DNA of 64,000 nucleotides from CAZPMT01 sp964587655 (GCA_964587655.1 CAZPMT010000002.1:1-64000), one strand, 5' to 3'. Numbered from the stretch's first letter, positions 25,051 through 34,448 are shown. Notes: generated by a model not told the origin, from the letters alone. Numbers and translations are program-made.

Positions 25051-26673
25051 TCAATGCCTGTACAGGAATTCCTTGGTGTTGATCAGCGCCCACGACAAAT
25101 CCTCCTCGGCCTGCCTGTAGCTGAGCCCGTCCGTTTGAAAGTACTTCTCCGCGGCGGCCAACTCGGCTTGGGTTGGATTGCGCGACAAGATAGTCAGATA
25201 GATCGAGCGGATCAGCGTGGCAGGGTCGCGCTTGGCGTCCAGGATCAGTTTGTACAATCGCTGGCTGCGTTCGATCTTGTGCTGAATATCGGACGAATTG
25301 AGCAGGTGCAACCGTTGCGCGTCCGTGGGCTGATTGTTGCGTTCTGATTCCAGACCGGTATCGCGCGCGGGACGCCCGAACATTTCGAGGAACGGACTGG
25401 TGATGCTCCCGTCCGCCAGCGCGATCGACCGCTGATATTCCGGAATGTAAGTGAAAGGTTCCGGAATGGCGCTCGAATATCCTTGCCCAGTTCCGCCAAT
25501 CCAACATAAGGCATCGATCAGCACCTCCGCGTCCAGCCGGCGCACCGGGTAATACGCGAACAATGCCTCGGCGTCCGGACTATCGCCGCGCGGAATCGAG
25601 GACTGCTGGTAGGTGCGGGAATTGAGGATCAGGCGGTAGATATGCCGCAGGTCGCAATCGGCATTCACTAGTTCCTTTTCAAGATGGGCCAGCAGTTTGG
25701 GATTCACGGGAGGGTTATCCGGTGCTGTGGTCGCGACGTCCCCGTCGCGTTTGGAAAGCGGCGAGGACGCCGCTTCCACCCGGATGTCGTCAGGTTCGTG
25801 GATGATGCCTCGGCCCAGCAGCCAGCTCCATGTGCGGTTCACGATATTGCGCGAGAACCACTGATTGTCCGGGGCTATCAGCCAATCGGCAAATACCCGG
25901 CGGGGATCCGCGTCTGGCGGGATCCGCACGGTGGCGCCGTCGGGGAACACGGCCTCCAAAGGCCCGGCGGGCGCCGGGTCCAATTGCACGATCTCCTCCT
26001 TCCATTCGTCCGTCTGCTTGTAAGCGACCCGTGAGAAGAAGACTGCCATGCCGGAACGCCGGGATTCCGGCCAACTCGCGAGACGCGTTCCCATAAACGT
26101 CAGGGCCACCGCCTCGGCGATGGCAGCCGGCGTCCGGCCTTGGATTGCGCGGTAGAAATTGACGGGCGGCACACGGAAGTTGCTGCCGCTCGATGTCAAG
26201 AGCGCGCGGACAAATCGGTCGTAAGGCATATTCTCGCGGATGGCGTCGCGTATCCAGCGTTGATACGCTTGCACCGCGTTCGGCCACAGGTTTATGGGGA
26301 ATTCCGCCTTGACGCGCAGCAGGTCGCACCACTTTAGCGCCCAATAGTCGGCAAACTCCTCCCGCGCCAGGAGAGCGTCGATCAACGAGGCCCGCTTGCC
26401 GGGACTGTTGTCCTGCAAGAACTCGTTCACCGCCTGGGGCTCGGGCAGCGTGCCGATGACGTCCACGTACACGCGCCTCACGAATACCTCGTCTGAACAC
26501 AGTGCCGCCGGTTCGATGCCCCGTTCCTTCAACTTTGCCAGCACTAGGGTGTCGACGGTGTTCGCTGCTGCGAACCCGCTTTCGCTTTCGAAAGGACACA
26601 CAACCGCCGGTTCCGCGCCCTGCCCGCTCAAGGCCGCCATGCAGACAGCAAACGCAAGAATGAATTCCTTCAT
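25051..26673 (-). CDS. DUF1549/DUF1553 secreted protein
   Basis: The 540-residue protein has a short signal peptide (EFILAFAVCMAALSGQGA), a DUF1549 domain (about residues 35-240: SDEVFVRRVYVDVIGTLPEP, EFADYWALKWCDLLRVKAEF) and a DUF1553 domain (RRVFADWLIAPDNQWFSRNI, NRTWSWLLGRGI, LRHIYRLILNSRTYQ, LDAEVLIDALC). It lacks the cytochrome-like N-terminal domain of longer homologues. It is the first gene of the cassette with DUF1501 and PPC genes. A 48-bp repeat (25732-25779) lies inside and encodes VEAASSPLSKRDGDVA. In homologues DDxR is normally followed closely by NPPxNPxLL, so this peptide is an insertion. I chose the ATG at 26673 for the signal peptide; the frame is open 7 codons further. Confidence 0.9.
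   Translation of the reverse strand: MKEFILAFAVCMAALSGQGAEPAVVCPFESESGFAAANTVDTLVLAKLKERGIEPAALCSDEVFVRRVYVDVIGTLPEPQAVNEFLQDNSPGKRASLIDALLAREEFADYWALKWCDLLRVKAEFPINLWPNAVQAYQRWIRDAIRENMPYDRFVRALLTSSGSNFRVPPVNFYRAIQGRTPAAIAEAVALTFMGTRLASWPESRRSGMAVFFSRVAYKQTDEWKEEIVQLDPAPAGPLEAVFPDGATVRIPPDADPRRVFADWLIAPDNQWFSRNIVNRTWSWLLGRGIIHEPDDIRVEAASSPLSKRDGDVATTAPDNPPVNPKLLAHLEKELVNADCDLRHIYRLILNSRTYQQSSIPRGDSPDAEALFAYYPVRRLDAEVLIDALCWIGGTGQGYSSAIPEPFTYIPEYQRSIALADGSITSPFLEMFGRPARDTGLESERNNQPTDAQRLHLLNSSDIQHKIERSQRLYKLILDAKRDPATLIRSIYLTILSRNPTQAELAAAEKYFQTDGLSYRQAEEDLSWALINTKEFLYRH
25732..25779. repeat. 48-bp two-hairpin repeat, copy 1 (in CDS)
   Basis: GCGAC-GTCCCC-GTCGC and AAGCGGC-GAGGAC-GCCGCTT hairpins lie side by side. 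The sequence is identical over 48 bases to 28005-28052. Read in the host gene it is 16 whole codons. Confidence 0.88.
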
Positions 26674-26830
26674 TGGGCTTCCCGTTGTCACCACTGAATC
26701 TTAACACCCTCTTATTGTGCGCTCGCGCACGAGCTCAACAGATATAACACCGTTTCTTCCGAGGAGTTCCGGAAGTTGGGCTTCCAGAGAGACCACCTGA
26801 GGAGTAACTGGGAATTCGGGGGTGAGAAGA

Positions 26831-27316
26831 TTAGAGACCTGCCGTAGTGTCCAGTTCCGTCAGGAACTCAGCGATTCTCACTTGGTCCTTGGTGGATACT
26901 TGCGTGAACTGAACGCCTGAGGCGTAGCCCCCTTTTTCAGGCATCATCTTTACCCAGCGGACCACCGCCTTGGCGTTGATATTCGAGCTATCCCGGAGCG
27001 TGATTGCAAGCAGGAGATCTTGCCCCGTGTCGAAACGTTGTTCGGTGAAAAGTGCGGCGCCGCCCGGACTAAGATCGAGCACGCGCCCAGGCACCTTATA
27101 AGAGTCAACAGTCCATGTGTCCAGATTGCCTGAAGACCACGCGACACCCACGGAAATCGCAACTTTGCAGTTATGGCGAATTGCACGTCGCCGCGAGTGT
27201 CCGATCTCGTCACGGCGAGATTCGATACGCCGATCCGTCAAGGCCTCCAGTTCCTTGATCCTCTGCAAGAGACCTCGGTCGGCTTGGCGTCGAACAGTCT
27301 TGCGCCTGTCTTCCAA
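26831..27316 (-). CDS. PilZ-domain protein
   Basis: The 161-residue protein has a basic, helical N-terminus (RRKTVRRQADRGLLQRIKEL, about residues 4-45) and a C-terminal PilZ domain: SRRRAIRHNCKVAISVGV with the RxxxR c-di-GMP motif, then GRVLDLSPGGAALFTEQ matching D/NxSxxG, and YASGVQFTQVS. It should bind cyclic di-GMP and change the behaviour of a partner. The frame has a TAA four codons before the TTG at 27316, so translation must start at this TTG or later; AGGAGT lies 12 bases before it. It overlaps the upstream small frame and lies divergent from rny. Confidence 0.85.
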   Translation of the reverse strand: MEDRRKTVRRQADRGLLQRIKELEALTDRRIESRRDEIGHSRRRAIRHNCKVAISVGVAWSSGNLDTWTVDSYKVPGRVLDLSPGGAALFTEQRFDTGQDLLLAITLRDSSNINAKAVVRWVKMMPEKGGYASGVQFTQVSTKDQVRIAEFLTELDTTAGL

Positions 27317-27552
27317 TTTGCGTCGTTACTCCTGGCAGCGGTGCAATCATGCACCGGTCTGGCGCAACCGCCAGACAATTCCTGTGGATCATCATAGACT
27401 AAGAGAGTGTGTGATGCCAACTGCCCTTTCTCCCCGAGAATCCACCCGAGGTGTGCCGACTCAAGGAAGATGACAGCCTTGAGCGCTTGCGTGAGTTGAT
27501 TCTGTACAATTTCGATTAAACTGAGAAGACTGGGCGGGAGTTCGATGAACAC
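27238..27552 (-). CDS. Small hypothetical protein overlapping PilZ gene
   Basis: A possible 104-residue protein starts at GTG (27552) with AGGAG 6 bases upstream and reads FIELPPSLLSLIEIVQNQLT then ALKAVIFLESAHLGWILG, which looks like natural amphipathic protein. Its last 26 codons overlap the PilZ gene in another frame, so either the C-terminal end is extended by a frameshift or the overlap is real translational coupling. I know no family for it. Confidence 0.35.
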   Translation of the reverse strand: MFIELPPSLLSLIEIVQNQLTQALKAVIFLESAHLGWILGEKGQLASHTLLVYDDPQELSGGCARPVHDCTAARSNDANWKTGARLFDAKPTEVSCRGSRNWRP

Positions 27553-27618
27553 GTCGTTCTCCTGGACGCGCGTGGGGAAGTGCGTCAAGCCGGGGTTTTT
27601 TCGCGCGAAACAAGGCTA

Positions 27619-27647
27619 TTGACTTCGCTTGGTCGTGTCCTTATAAT
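27619..27647 (+). promoter_or_regulatory. Sigma-70 promoter upstream of rny
   Basis: TTGACT (27619-27624) and TATAAT (27642-27647) are spaced by 17 bases. Transcription would start near 27654, giving a leader of about 425 bases before rny. Confidence 0.8.
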
Positions 27648-27904
27648 CTGTCTCAGTTGAAAAAGACTGTGCCCATTTGCGGCATGGGAGAAGCAAGGAC
27701 TTGGCAAGCATGGCCGATCATCGCCATCCAGGCGTTTTCGCGATACATCCGGTATGTTGGTCTCTCGATACGGCAGAGACACAAGGGGGTGGTGTTTCCC
27801 CTGTAACTCTTTGTGTCGAAACATATTGGGCAGCAGCGGAGCAGCGTTCCGCAGTCTGTGAAAAGGCCTAGTTTCCCGTCCTCTGATCTCTCCTTCCCGC
27901 AAGC

Positions 27905-27933
27905 CACGGTTTGTCGTGATTTGACAAACTGTG
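27905..27933. repeat. 29-bp dispersed palindrome, copy 2 (rny leader)
   Basis: Arms CACGGTTTGTC and GACAAACTGTG with a 7-base loop; one arm base differs from copy 1 and leaves a G-T pair. Confidence 0.85.
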
Positions 27934-28004
27934 AGGCATGGCATGTGAATCGCTTTCGCGTTGCGGGTGTAAGCCTTGACCCGTGGCGCCGGTCAAGAAG
28001 TAGA

Positions 28005-28052
28005 CGCGACGTCCCCGTCGCGTTTGGAAAGCGGCGAGGACGCCGCTTCCAC
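28005..28052. repeat. 48-bp two-hairpin repeat, copy 2 (rny leader)
   Basis: Identical to 25732-25779. It ends 27 bases before the rny start codon, so its hairpins lie close to the ribosome site. Confidence 0.88.
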
Positions 28053-28079
28053 GATGATTTTGGAATGGAGGTCGAAGGC

Positions 28080-29639
28080 ATGACGCTAATGATCGTTATA
28101 GGGATCATCGGCGGCCTCTTCGCGGGCGTACTTGTGGCAATCATAGGGGCGCAAATCGTCGGAAACGGTCTCGTGGGCAAGTCTCGCCGCGAAGCCGCTC
28201 AGATTGTGTCCAACGCCGAGCGCGAAGCCGCCGCCATCACGAAAGAGTCTCAAACAGCAATAAAAGAGCAAAGCATTGAACAAAGGGCGCAGGTAGAACG
28301 CGATGCGCGCGAGATGCGTAAGGAGTTGGTGGCGCTGGAGAAGCGGATCTTAGGCAAAGAGGAGACGGTTGACAAGCGTTTGGAGGCCGTTGAACGCAAG
28401 GCCGGGGAGATCAGCGCAAGAGAACGTGAGATCGCGGAACGTGAGAAGCAGTTGGGCCAGGAGCATCAAAAGATTGATGTCCTGGTCGCCGAGCAGACGC
28501 GGCAACTCGAGGCCGTCAGCGGGATGACCGCCGAGCAGGCCCGAAAGGCGATCTTCGCCCAACTCGAGACGGAGGTCAAGCGCGACTCGGCGATGCGCCT
28601 GAAGCGGATCGAGGACGAATTGGTCGAGACCGCGGACAAGAAGGCACGTTGGATTATCAGCGAAGCCGTTCAGCGATGCGCGTCGGACCACGTGGCCGAC
28701 ACGACGGTATCTGTGGTGGCCCTTCCGAGCGAAGAGATGAAGGGGCGCATTATCGGACGTGAAGGGCGCAACATACGTGCCCTCGAGAGCGCGACGGGCA
28801 TCAACATCATCATCGACGACACCCCCGAGGCGGTGATTCTTTCCGGATTTGATCCGGTCCGGCGCGAGGTCGCGCGCGTGTCGCTCGAACGGCTGATCCA
28901 GGACGGCCGCATCCATCCGGCCCGAATCGAGGAAATGGTCGAGCGCGTCAATGAAGAGATCCAGAAGTCGATCCGCGAGATCGGCGAACAATCGTGTCTC
29001 GAGGCGGACGTCCACGGCCTCCACCCGGAGATCGTGAAGCTCTTGGGCCGTCTTCACTATCGCACGTCTTACGGGCAGAACGTGCTTCTTCACTCGAAAG
29101 AGGTGTGCCACCTTGCGGGAATCATGGCCGCCGAATTGGGCATAAACATTCATCAGGCCAAGCGCGCGGGGCTGATCCACGATATCGGCAAGGCCATCAA
29201 CCATGAGGTCGAGGGCTCGCATGCCGTGATCGGGCACGACATCGCCAAGCGTCACGGCGAGATACCCTCGATTGCCAACGCGATAGGCGCCCACCACGGC
29301 GAGATGCCGCAGGAAGACGTGATCTCGGTGCTCGTGCAGGCGGCGGACGCCTTGTCGGCGGCGCGCCCGGGCGCGCGGCGCGAGACGGTCGAGACGTACA
29401 TCAAACGCCTGGAGCAATTGGAGGCCCTGGCGGACGGGTTCCCGGGCGTCGAGAAGGCGTTCGCGATTCAGGCTGGCCGTGAGGTGCGCGTCGTCGTATG
29501 TCCTGACAAGATAGGCGACGCCGAGGCGAGTCAGCTCGCGCGCGATATCGCCCGGAAGGTGGAATCGGAACTCGTCTATCCCGGGCAGATCAAAGTCACG
29601 GTGGTCCGGGAGACGCGGGCCGTCGAGACCGCCAAGTAG
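28080..29639 (+). CDS. rny: Ribonuclease Y
   Basis: The 519-residue protein matches RNase Y, the membrane-anchored endonuclease that starts mRNA decay in many bacteria. Residues 1-28 form a membrane helix (MIVIGIIGGLFAGVLVAIIG), residues 30-200 a long coiled coil rich in Glu/Arg/Lys, residues 215-280 a KH RNA-binding domain (KGRIIGREGRNIRAL at 221-235), and residues 330-430 an HD domain with catalytic LLHSKEV and LIHDIGKAINHE. I chose the ATG at 28080 because GGAGGT lies 7 bases upstream and the helix begins there; the frame is open 89 codons further but covers repeats. ymdB and smc follow in the same direction. Confidence 0.97.
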   Translation: MTLMIVIGIIGGLFAGVLVAIIGAQIVGNGLVGKSRREAAQIVSNAEREAAAITKESQTAIKEQSIEQRAQVERDAREMRKELVALEKRILGKEETVDKRLEAVERKAGEISAREREIAEREKQLGQEHQKIDVLVAEQTRQLEAVSGMTAEQARKAIFAQLETEVKRDSAMRLKRIEDELVETADKKARWIISEAVQRCASDHVADTTVSVVALPSEEMKGRIIGREGRNIRALESATGINIIIDDTPEAVILSGFDPVRREVARVSLERLIQDGRIHPARIEEMVERVNEEIQKSIREIGEQSCLEADVHGLHPEIVKLLGRLHYRTSYGQNVLLHSKEVCHLAGIMAAELGINIHQAKRAGLIHDIGKAINHEVEGSHAVIGHDIAKRHGEIPSIANAIGAHHGEMPQEDVISVLVQAADALSAARPGARRETVETYIKRLEQLEALADGFPGVEKAFAIQAGREVRVVVCPDKIGDAEASQLARDIARKVESELVYPGQIKVTVVRETRAVETAK

Positions 29640-29710
29640 GCGCAGTGGCGGGAATCCAACGCCCGACCGCATCATGCGGGGATTGTGTTGTTAACGGAAC
29701 CCTTGGGTAG

Positions 29711-30517
29711 ATGAAGATACTTTTCATCGGCGACATCGTGGGACACCGGGGCCGGCAGTGCGTGGCCCGGCTTCTGCCGGAACTGCGCGCCGAGCACGGT
29801 CTTGATCTCGTGGTGGCCAATGCGGAAAATGCTGCGGGCGGTTTGGGCGCCACACCGTCCGTGATTGCGGAGCTTTACCATATGGGAGTCCAGGGCATTA
29901 CCTTGGGCAATCATGTGTGGCGCAAGAAAGAACTGGTGGGCAAACTGGATGCTCTCGATTACGTGGTGCGCCCGGCCAACTACCCGGAAGGTGTCCCCGG
30001 GAGAGGTTCCGTGATACTTACACTTTCGGATGGACGCAGGGCCGGCCTCGTGAACCTCGCGGGACGTGTTTTCATGGAACCGTGCGCGTGCCCTTTTGAG
30101 AAGGGACGCCGGATGGTCGACGCCTTGCGCGAGACAACGCAGATTGTGCTGGTCGATTTCCACGCGGAGGCCACTTCCGAGAAGGTAGCATTCGGCTGGC
30201 ACATGGACGGTTCTTGCACGGCGGTGTTCGGAACACACACGCACGTGCAGACGGCCGACGAGCGTGTGCTCCCTAAGGGCACGGCGTACGTGACGGACGT
30301 GGGAATGACCGGCCCGATCGATTCCGTGATCGGAGTCGAACGAGACCGCGCCATCAGGAAATTCGTGACGGGCATGCCCAGCGAATTCAAGGTGGCGAAG
30401 GGCCGCGGAAGCTTGTGCGGCGCGATCGTGGAAGCAGACGATGAAACGGGCCGGGCCCTCTCGATCCAGCGAGTCGCCCGTCTCGATTACGGCCATGGCC
30501 AGGACTCGGAAGACTAA
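29711..30517 (+). CDS. ymdB: YmdB-family metallophosphoesterase
   Basis: The 268-residue protein belongs to the TIGR00282/YmdB family of metal-dependent phosphoesterases, which hydrolyse 2',3'-cyclic nucleotides in the studied Bacillus member. Metal and active-site residues are visible in MKILFIGDIVGHRGR, VVANAENAAGG, ITLGNHVWRKKE, VDFHAEATSEK and FGTHTHVQTADE. Length matches the family. It follows rny by 71 bases; the rny-ymdB neighbourhood is conserved in many bacteria and suggests a shared role in RNA turnover or signalling. smc starts 11 bases downstream, so all three are probably one operon. Confidence 0.96.
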   Translation: MKILFIGDIVGHRGRQCVARLLPELRAEHGLDLVVANAENAAGGLGATPSVIAELYHMGVQGITLGNHVWRKKELVGKLDALDYVVRPANYPEGVPGRGSVILTLSDGRRAGLVNLAGRVFMEPCACPFEKGRRMVDALRETTQIVLVDFHAEATSEKVAFGWHMDGSCTAVFGTHTHVQTADERVLPKGTAYVTDVGMTGPIDSVIGVERDRAIRKFVTGMPSEFKVAKGRGSLCGAIVEADDETGRALSIQRVARLDYGHGQDSED

Positions 30518-30528
30518 CTAGGTTTTCA

Positions 30529-33500
30529 ATGTACTTCAAACAGATAGAGTTGACGGGTTTCAAATCATTCGCAGATCGAACGGTGGTCCGGCTCGAACCG
30601 GGCATCACCGCCATCGTCGGACCGAATGGCTGCGGCAAGAGCAACATTCTCGACGCGCTCCGCTGGTCGTTGGGGGAGCAAAGCCCGCGGACGTTGCGCG
30701 GCACACACATGCAGGACGTGATCTTCAACGGCAGCGAGAACCGCCAGCCCATGGGCATGGCCGAGGTCTCGGTCACGTTCGACAACAGTGATTCGCGCCT
30801 CCCCGTCGACTTCGCGGAGGTGCAGGCCACTCGCCGGCTCTACCGCTCCGGCGAAAGCGAGTACCTTATCAACAAGGCCCCATGCCGTCTCCGCGATATC
30901 CAGGAGATGTTCATGGACACGGGCATCGGCACGAACGCCTACTCGCTGATTGGGCAGGGGAAAGTCGATCTCGTGCTGAGCTCCAAACCGGAGGACCGCC
31001 GGTTCCTCTTTGAGGAGGCCGCCGGGATCATCAAGTACAAGTCGCGCAAGAAGGTGGCGATGCGCAAACTCGAGATGGCCGAACAAAACCTCCTCCGCCT
31101 GAACGACATCATCGCAGAAGTCCAGCGGCAGATGCGCTCGTTGAAACGGCAGGTTAACGCCGCGATACGGTATCGCGAACTCACCGAGGCCCTTCGCGAT
31201 CTCGAGGTGCGGTCCTTCTACCTGAAATATGCGCGACTCACCGAGGAAGTCGGGCGGTTGCGCCGCCAATTCGCCGACGCCCAGGACGCGTATGAAAAGA
31301 CAATGACCGAGGTCACGGGACTCGAAGCGCGCAACGAGGACTTGGCGACCCGCGGGATCGAGGTCCAGCGCGAGTTGGCTGGCTGCCGCGACGCGGTCCA
31401 CGAGATCGACGGCGAGATGGAAAAGATCGAACGGCAGATCGCGTTGCTGCGCCAGCAGATTGACTTTTCCGCTGAGCAGCAAGAGCAATTTCTCCATGAA
31501 CGCGATGAGTTCAGAGATCGCGCCGAGGCCATCCAACGCCAAGTCGGAGAAACGACGGAGGCGGCCGCGGCCGTGCGAAAGGAAATAGGATCCCTGCGCG
31601 AAGCCCTCGACGCGAAGCAGGCCGAATGCGACACCGCCACCGGGCGGGTTTCCGAGACTGAGGAGCATCTCGAAACCACGCGCGCGCGAATGCTCGAGTC
31701 CATGAATTCGCGCGCAAAGGCCCAGACGGAACTCGAGACGCTGGCCGTCAGCATCCAGAGGATCGACGAACAACTCGAAGCCATCTACGACCGTCAGCGC
31801 ACGCTCCAGGGCCGCACGGAGGAAGTGGCGTCCCGCCTGGCCGAGCTCCGTAAGAGGGAGTCGGACATACAGGAGGCCCTGACGGTCGCGGTGAGTGAAC
31901 GCCGCGGGACTGCGGAGGAGCACGCCGCGAAGACCCAGAACGTACGCGCCCTCAACGAGGAATGGCAGGCGCTGCGTGAGCGCAAGAGCAGCCAGGAGGC
32001 GAGGCTCCATTCGCTGCGCGAGTTGCGCGACAGCTACGAGGGCTTCGCCACCGGCGTCCGCGCGATTATGATGGCCAGGCAGCGCGACATGGCCGAGGCT
32101 AAGGGCGTGATCGGACCGGTGGGCGACCTCTTGTCCACTGAGAAGACCCACGAACGCGCGATCGAGGCCGCGTTGGGTGGCAACATCAACAACGTCGTCG
32201 TGGAACACGCGGAGGCCGCAAAGGGCGCAATCGCGTTCCTGAAAGAACACAAGGCCGGCCGCGTGACGTTCTTGCCGCTCGATACGATCCGCGTCGGCCA
32301 AAATGACGACTGCGATGCCGTGAAAGGCATTAAGGGCGTGATCGGACCGGCCATCAACTATGTCCAATACGATTCGCATATCCGCAAGGCGGTCGAGTAC
32401 CTCCTCTACAACACGATGATCGTAGAGACAATCGACGACGCAATCCGCATCGCCCGCAGCGAGAAGCGCTACCCGAAATTGGTCACGCTTGACGGCGAGG
32501 TCGTCTCTCCGGCAGGCGCCGTGACCGGCGGGCGGACGCAACACGAAGGGCGCGGCCTGCTGGGACGCAGCGCCGAGATCGCGGAGCTCGAGGAAGGGGT
32601 CAAGACGGCTGAGAGCGGCATCGGCAGCCTCTTGAAGCGCACGCAGGCCCTGGCCGTCGAGATCAACGACCTGTCGCAGCGGATCAAGGATTTTGAGAAA
32701 CGCGAAAATGCCTTGCGCGAAGAGTTGAACGGGCTCGGCGTCGAGATCGCGCGTTGCAGCACCGAGGATGACTCGAACACGCAATCGGCAGCCCATTTGA
32801 CGTCGCAACGCCAGGCGCTCGAAAAAGAGCTCGAGCAACTTCAGGCGCAGCAGCAGGAAGCGTTGCGGCGGGCCGAGTCGATGGATCAGGACGACGTCGC
32901 GTTGCAGCGTGCACTGGCGGAGGCGCAGGACGCAGCCGGCCAAGCGCGCCAGGCCTTGGCGGCACGCTCGGAAGAGATCGGGGAACTGCGTGTTACCCTC
33001 GCGGGTATGTCTCAGCGATTGGACGAAACGGAGCGAAACCGGCTGCGCGAGTATCAGGAGTACCAGGAGGCGGTTCGCAACGCCGAACGCCGCGCCGAGC
33101 AGGTCTCGCAGTTGAAGGAAAACGAGGCGACTCTGAAGGAGGAAGTCGCGAGGAATATCGAACGCGCGAAGGCCCTCTCGGATGCAAAGGAAAAAGCGCA
33201 GAAGCAAGTCGTCGAGACGCAGAACGCGCAACAGACGCTACTCGATGAGACGGACGGAATATCCAAGACCCTGCGGGAAATGCATGAGCGATCCCGGTCC
33301 GTGCAATCGGAGGTCCACCGTCTCGAAATGGCCCTCCGGCACAACGAGGACCAGATCGAGTTCCTCGAAGAACGCATCCTCGCCGAGTATCGCATCGCGC
33401 TGTCTTCCCTCGATCCCGAGAAGGTCGGAACGGACGACCTCGACGACGAGACCCGCGAAAATACCGTGAACGAGTTGCGCGAGAAGCTGGATCGTCTCGG

Positions 33501-34122
33501 CACGGTCAACGTGATGGCCATCGAGGAATACGAAGCCCTCGAAAAGCGCAACGAATTCCTTGTTACCCAGGAAGAGGACTTGCGAAAGGCCCGTGAGGCC
33601 CTGCTCGGTGTCGTGGATCGCATAGACAAGACCATCCTCGCCATGTTCCTCGAAACCTTCGACAAGGTGGCGGAGACGTTCAAGCTGTTCTTCCGCCGGC
33701 TGTTCAGCGGCGGTCAGGCCCGCATCTATCTGCTCGACGATGAAGACCCCCTCGAGTGCGGCATCGAGATCGAGGCGCGTCCGCCCGGCAAGAAACCGCA
33801 GGGCATCTCGCTGCTGTCAGGCGGTGAACAGGCCATGACCGCGATCGCGCTGCTGTTTGCGATCTTTAAGACCAAGCCCAGCCCGTTCTGCGTCCTCGAC
33901 GAGGTCGACGCACCGCTCGACGATGCGAACATAGATCGGTTTCTCTCGATGGTTCAGGAGTTCACCGACGAGTGCCAGTTCATCATCATCACCCACAGCA
34001 AACAGACCATGGCGCGTGCGCACGCCCTCTACGGCGTGACAATGCAGGAGCGGGGCGTCTCGCAAATCGTGTCAGTCCGCTTCGACCAGCCGCGCGCGGC
34101 CGCCGCCCCGGCCGCCACGTAG
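30529..34122 (+). CDS. smc: Chromosome segregation ATPase SMC
   Basis: The 1197-residue protein is a full-length SMC. The N-terminal Walker A motif GPNGCGKSN is at residues 31-39, followed by a long coiled coil, a hinge at about 510-680 (VIGPVGDLLSTEKTHERAIE, GEVVSPAGAVTGG), the returning coiled coil, and the C-terminal ABC signature LLSGGEQAMTAIALLFAIFK with Walker B FCVLDEVDAPLDDANIDRF near 1110-1150. As a dimer with ScpA/ScpB it loads on and organises the chromosome. The scpA/scpB genes are not in the window. It is the third gene of the rny operon and ends before a large GC-rich palindrome. Confidence 0.98.
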   Translation: MYFKQIELTGFKSFADRTVVRLEPGITAIVGPNGCGKSNILDALRWSLGEQSPRTLRGTHMQDVIFNGSENRQPMGMAEVSVTFDNSDSRLPVDFAEVQATRRLYRSGESEYLINKAPCRLRDIQEMFMDTGIGTNAYSLIGQGKVDLVLSSKPEDRRFLFEEAAGIIKYKSRKKVAMRKLEMAEQNLLRLNDIIAEVQRQMRSLKRQVNAAIRYRELTEALRDLEVRSFYLKYARLTEEVGRLRRQFADAQDAYEKTMTEVTGLEARNEDLATRGIEVQRELAGCRDAVHEIDGEMEKIERQIALLRQQIDFSAEQQEQFLHERDEFRDRAEAIQRQVGETTEAAAAVRKEIGSLREALDAKQAECDTATGRVSETEEHLETTRARMLESMNSRAKAQTELETLAVSIQRIDEQLEAIYDRQRTLQGRTEEVASRLAELRKRESDIQEALTVAVSERRGTAEEHAAKTQNVRALNEEWQALRERKSSQEARLHSLRELRDSYEGFATGVRAIMMARQRDMAEAKGVIGPVGDLLSTEKTHERAIEAALGGNINNVVVEHAEAAKGAIAFLKEHKAGRVTFLPLDTIRVGQNDDCDAVKGIKGVIGPAINYVQYDSHIRKAVEYLLYNTMIVETIDDAIRIARSEKRYPKLVTLDGEVVSPAGAVTGGRTQHEGRGLLGRSAEIAELEEGVKTAESGIGSLLKRTQALAVEINDLSQRIKDFEKRENALREELNGLGVEIARCSTEDDSNTQSAAHLTSQRQALEKELEQLQAQQQEALRRAESMDQDDVALQRALAEAQDAAGQARQALAARSEEIGELRVTLAGMSQRLDETERNRLREYQEYQEAVRNAERRAEQVSQLKENEATLKEEVARNIERAKALSDAKEKAQKQVVETQNAQQTLLDETDGISKTLREMHERSRSVQSEVHRLEMALRHNEDQIEFLEERILAEYRIALSSLDPEKVGTDDLDDETRENTVNELREKLDRLGTVNVMAIEEYEALEKRNEFLVTQEEDLRKAREALLGVVDRIDKTILAMFLETFDKVAETFKLFFRRLFSGGQARIYLLDDEDPLECGIEIEARPPGKKPQGISLLSGGEQAMTAIALLFAIFKTKPSPFCVLDEVDAPLDDANIDRFLSMVQEFTDECQFIIITHSKQTMARAHALYGVTMQERGVSQIVSVRFDQPRAAAAPAAT

Positions 34123-34197
34123 TGTAGCGACCGCAGAAGCAAGCCTCGCCCCTGGAGCAAGATTGGAGACCGCACCGGGGAACTTGCGCCGATTTGC

Positions 34198-34291
34198 TCC
34201 GTGGCCGCGGCGTCCTCGCCGCGTTCTCGTCAACAACTGCTTGATGTAAAGTCTGTCCGCCGCAACGCGGCGAGGACGCCGCGGCCACGGA
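34198..34291. repeat. 94-bp element with perfect 28-bp inverted repeats
   Basis: The left arm (34198-34225, starting TCCGTGGCCGCGGCGTCCTC) is matched exactly in reverse complement by 34264-34291, with 38 bases between. A 27-bp copy of one arm lies in a gene at 42283-42309, and the core GCGGCGAGGACGCCGC is shared with the 48-bp repeats. It could also act as a transcription barrier after smc. The rest of the 34123-34448 gap holds no gene. Confidence 0.88.
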
Positions 34292-34448
34292 ACCACACGA
34301 ATGCCGAATGCCTTTCGGTTTGTTCTTACAATCATTGCTCGATTTGCTCGATTCCTTTCCCCCGGATCTGGATAATGTGTGCGCAAGACGGATCCGTTTG
34401 TGCACTTGGGGCTTGGCCTGAAAGCTTGACTCTGGAAAGGAATCTCTC

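Larger units (their letters stand above)
27654..28079 (+). other. Long 5' leader of the rny operon
   Basis: The leader has hairpin-forming segments: TCTCT/AGAGA near 27761-27779, and an ACACAAG...CTTTGTGT stem enclosing GGGG/CCCC near 27780-27817. AGACTG near 27665 could pair with CAGTCT near 27853 to close a domain of about 195 nt. A frame stays open across much of it but codes for repeat-derived peptide. The 29-bp palindrome (27905-27933) and the second 48-bp repeat (28005-28052) also lie here. No known riboswitch was recognised. Confidence 0.5.

Noticed and set aside
27813..28079. Upstream extension of the rny reading frame by 89 codons
   Set aside because: It covers two repeat copies and has no ribosome site; RNase Y starts with a membrane helix at 28080, where a good ribosome site lies.
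30565..33231. 888-codon minus-strand frame antisense to smc
   Set aside because: It is the antisense of a conserved coiled-coil gene with periodic codon use; no domain is recognisable.
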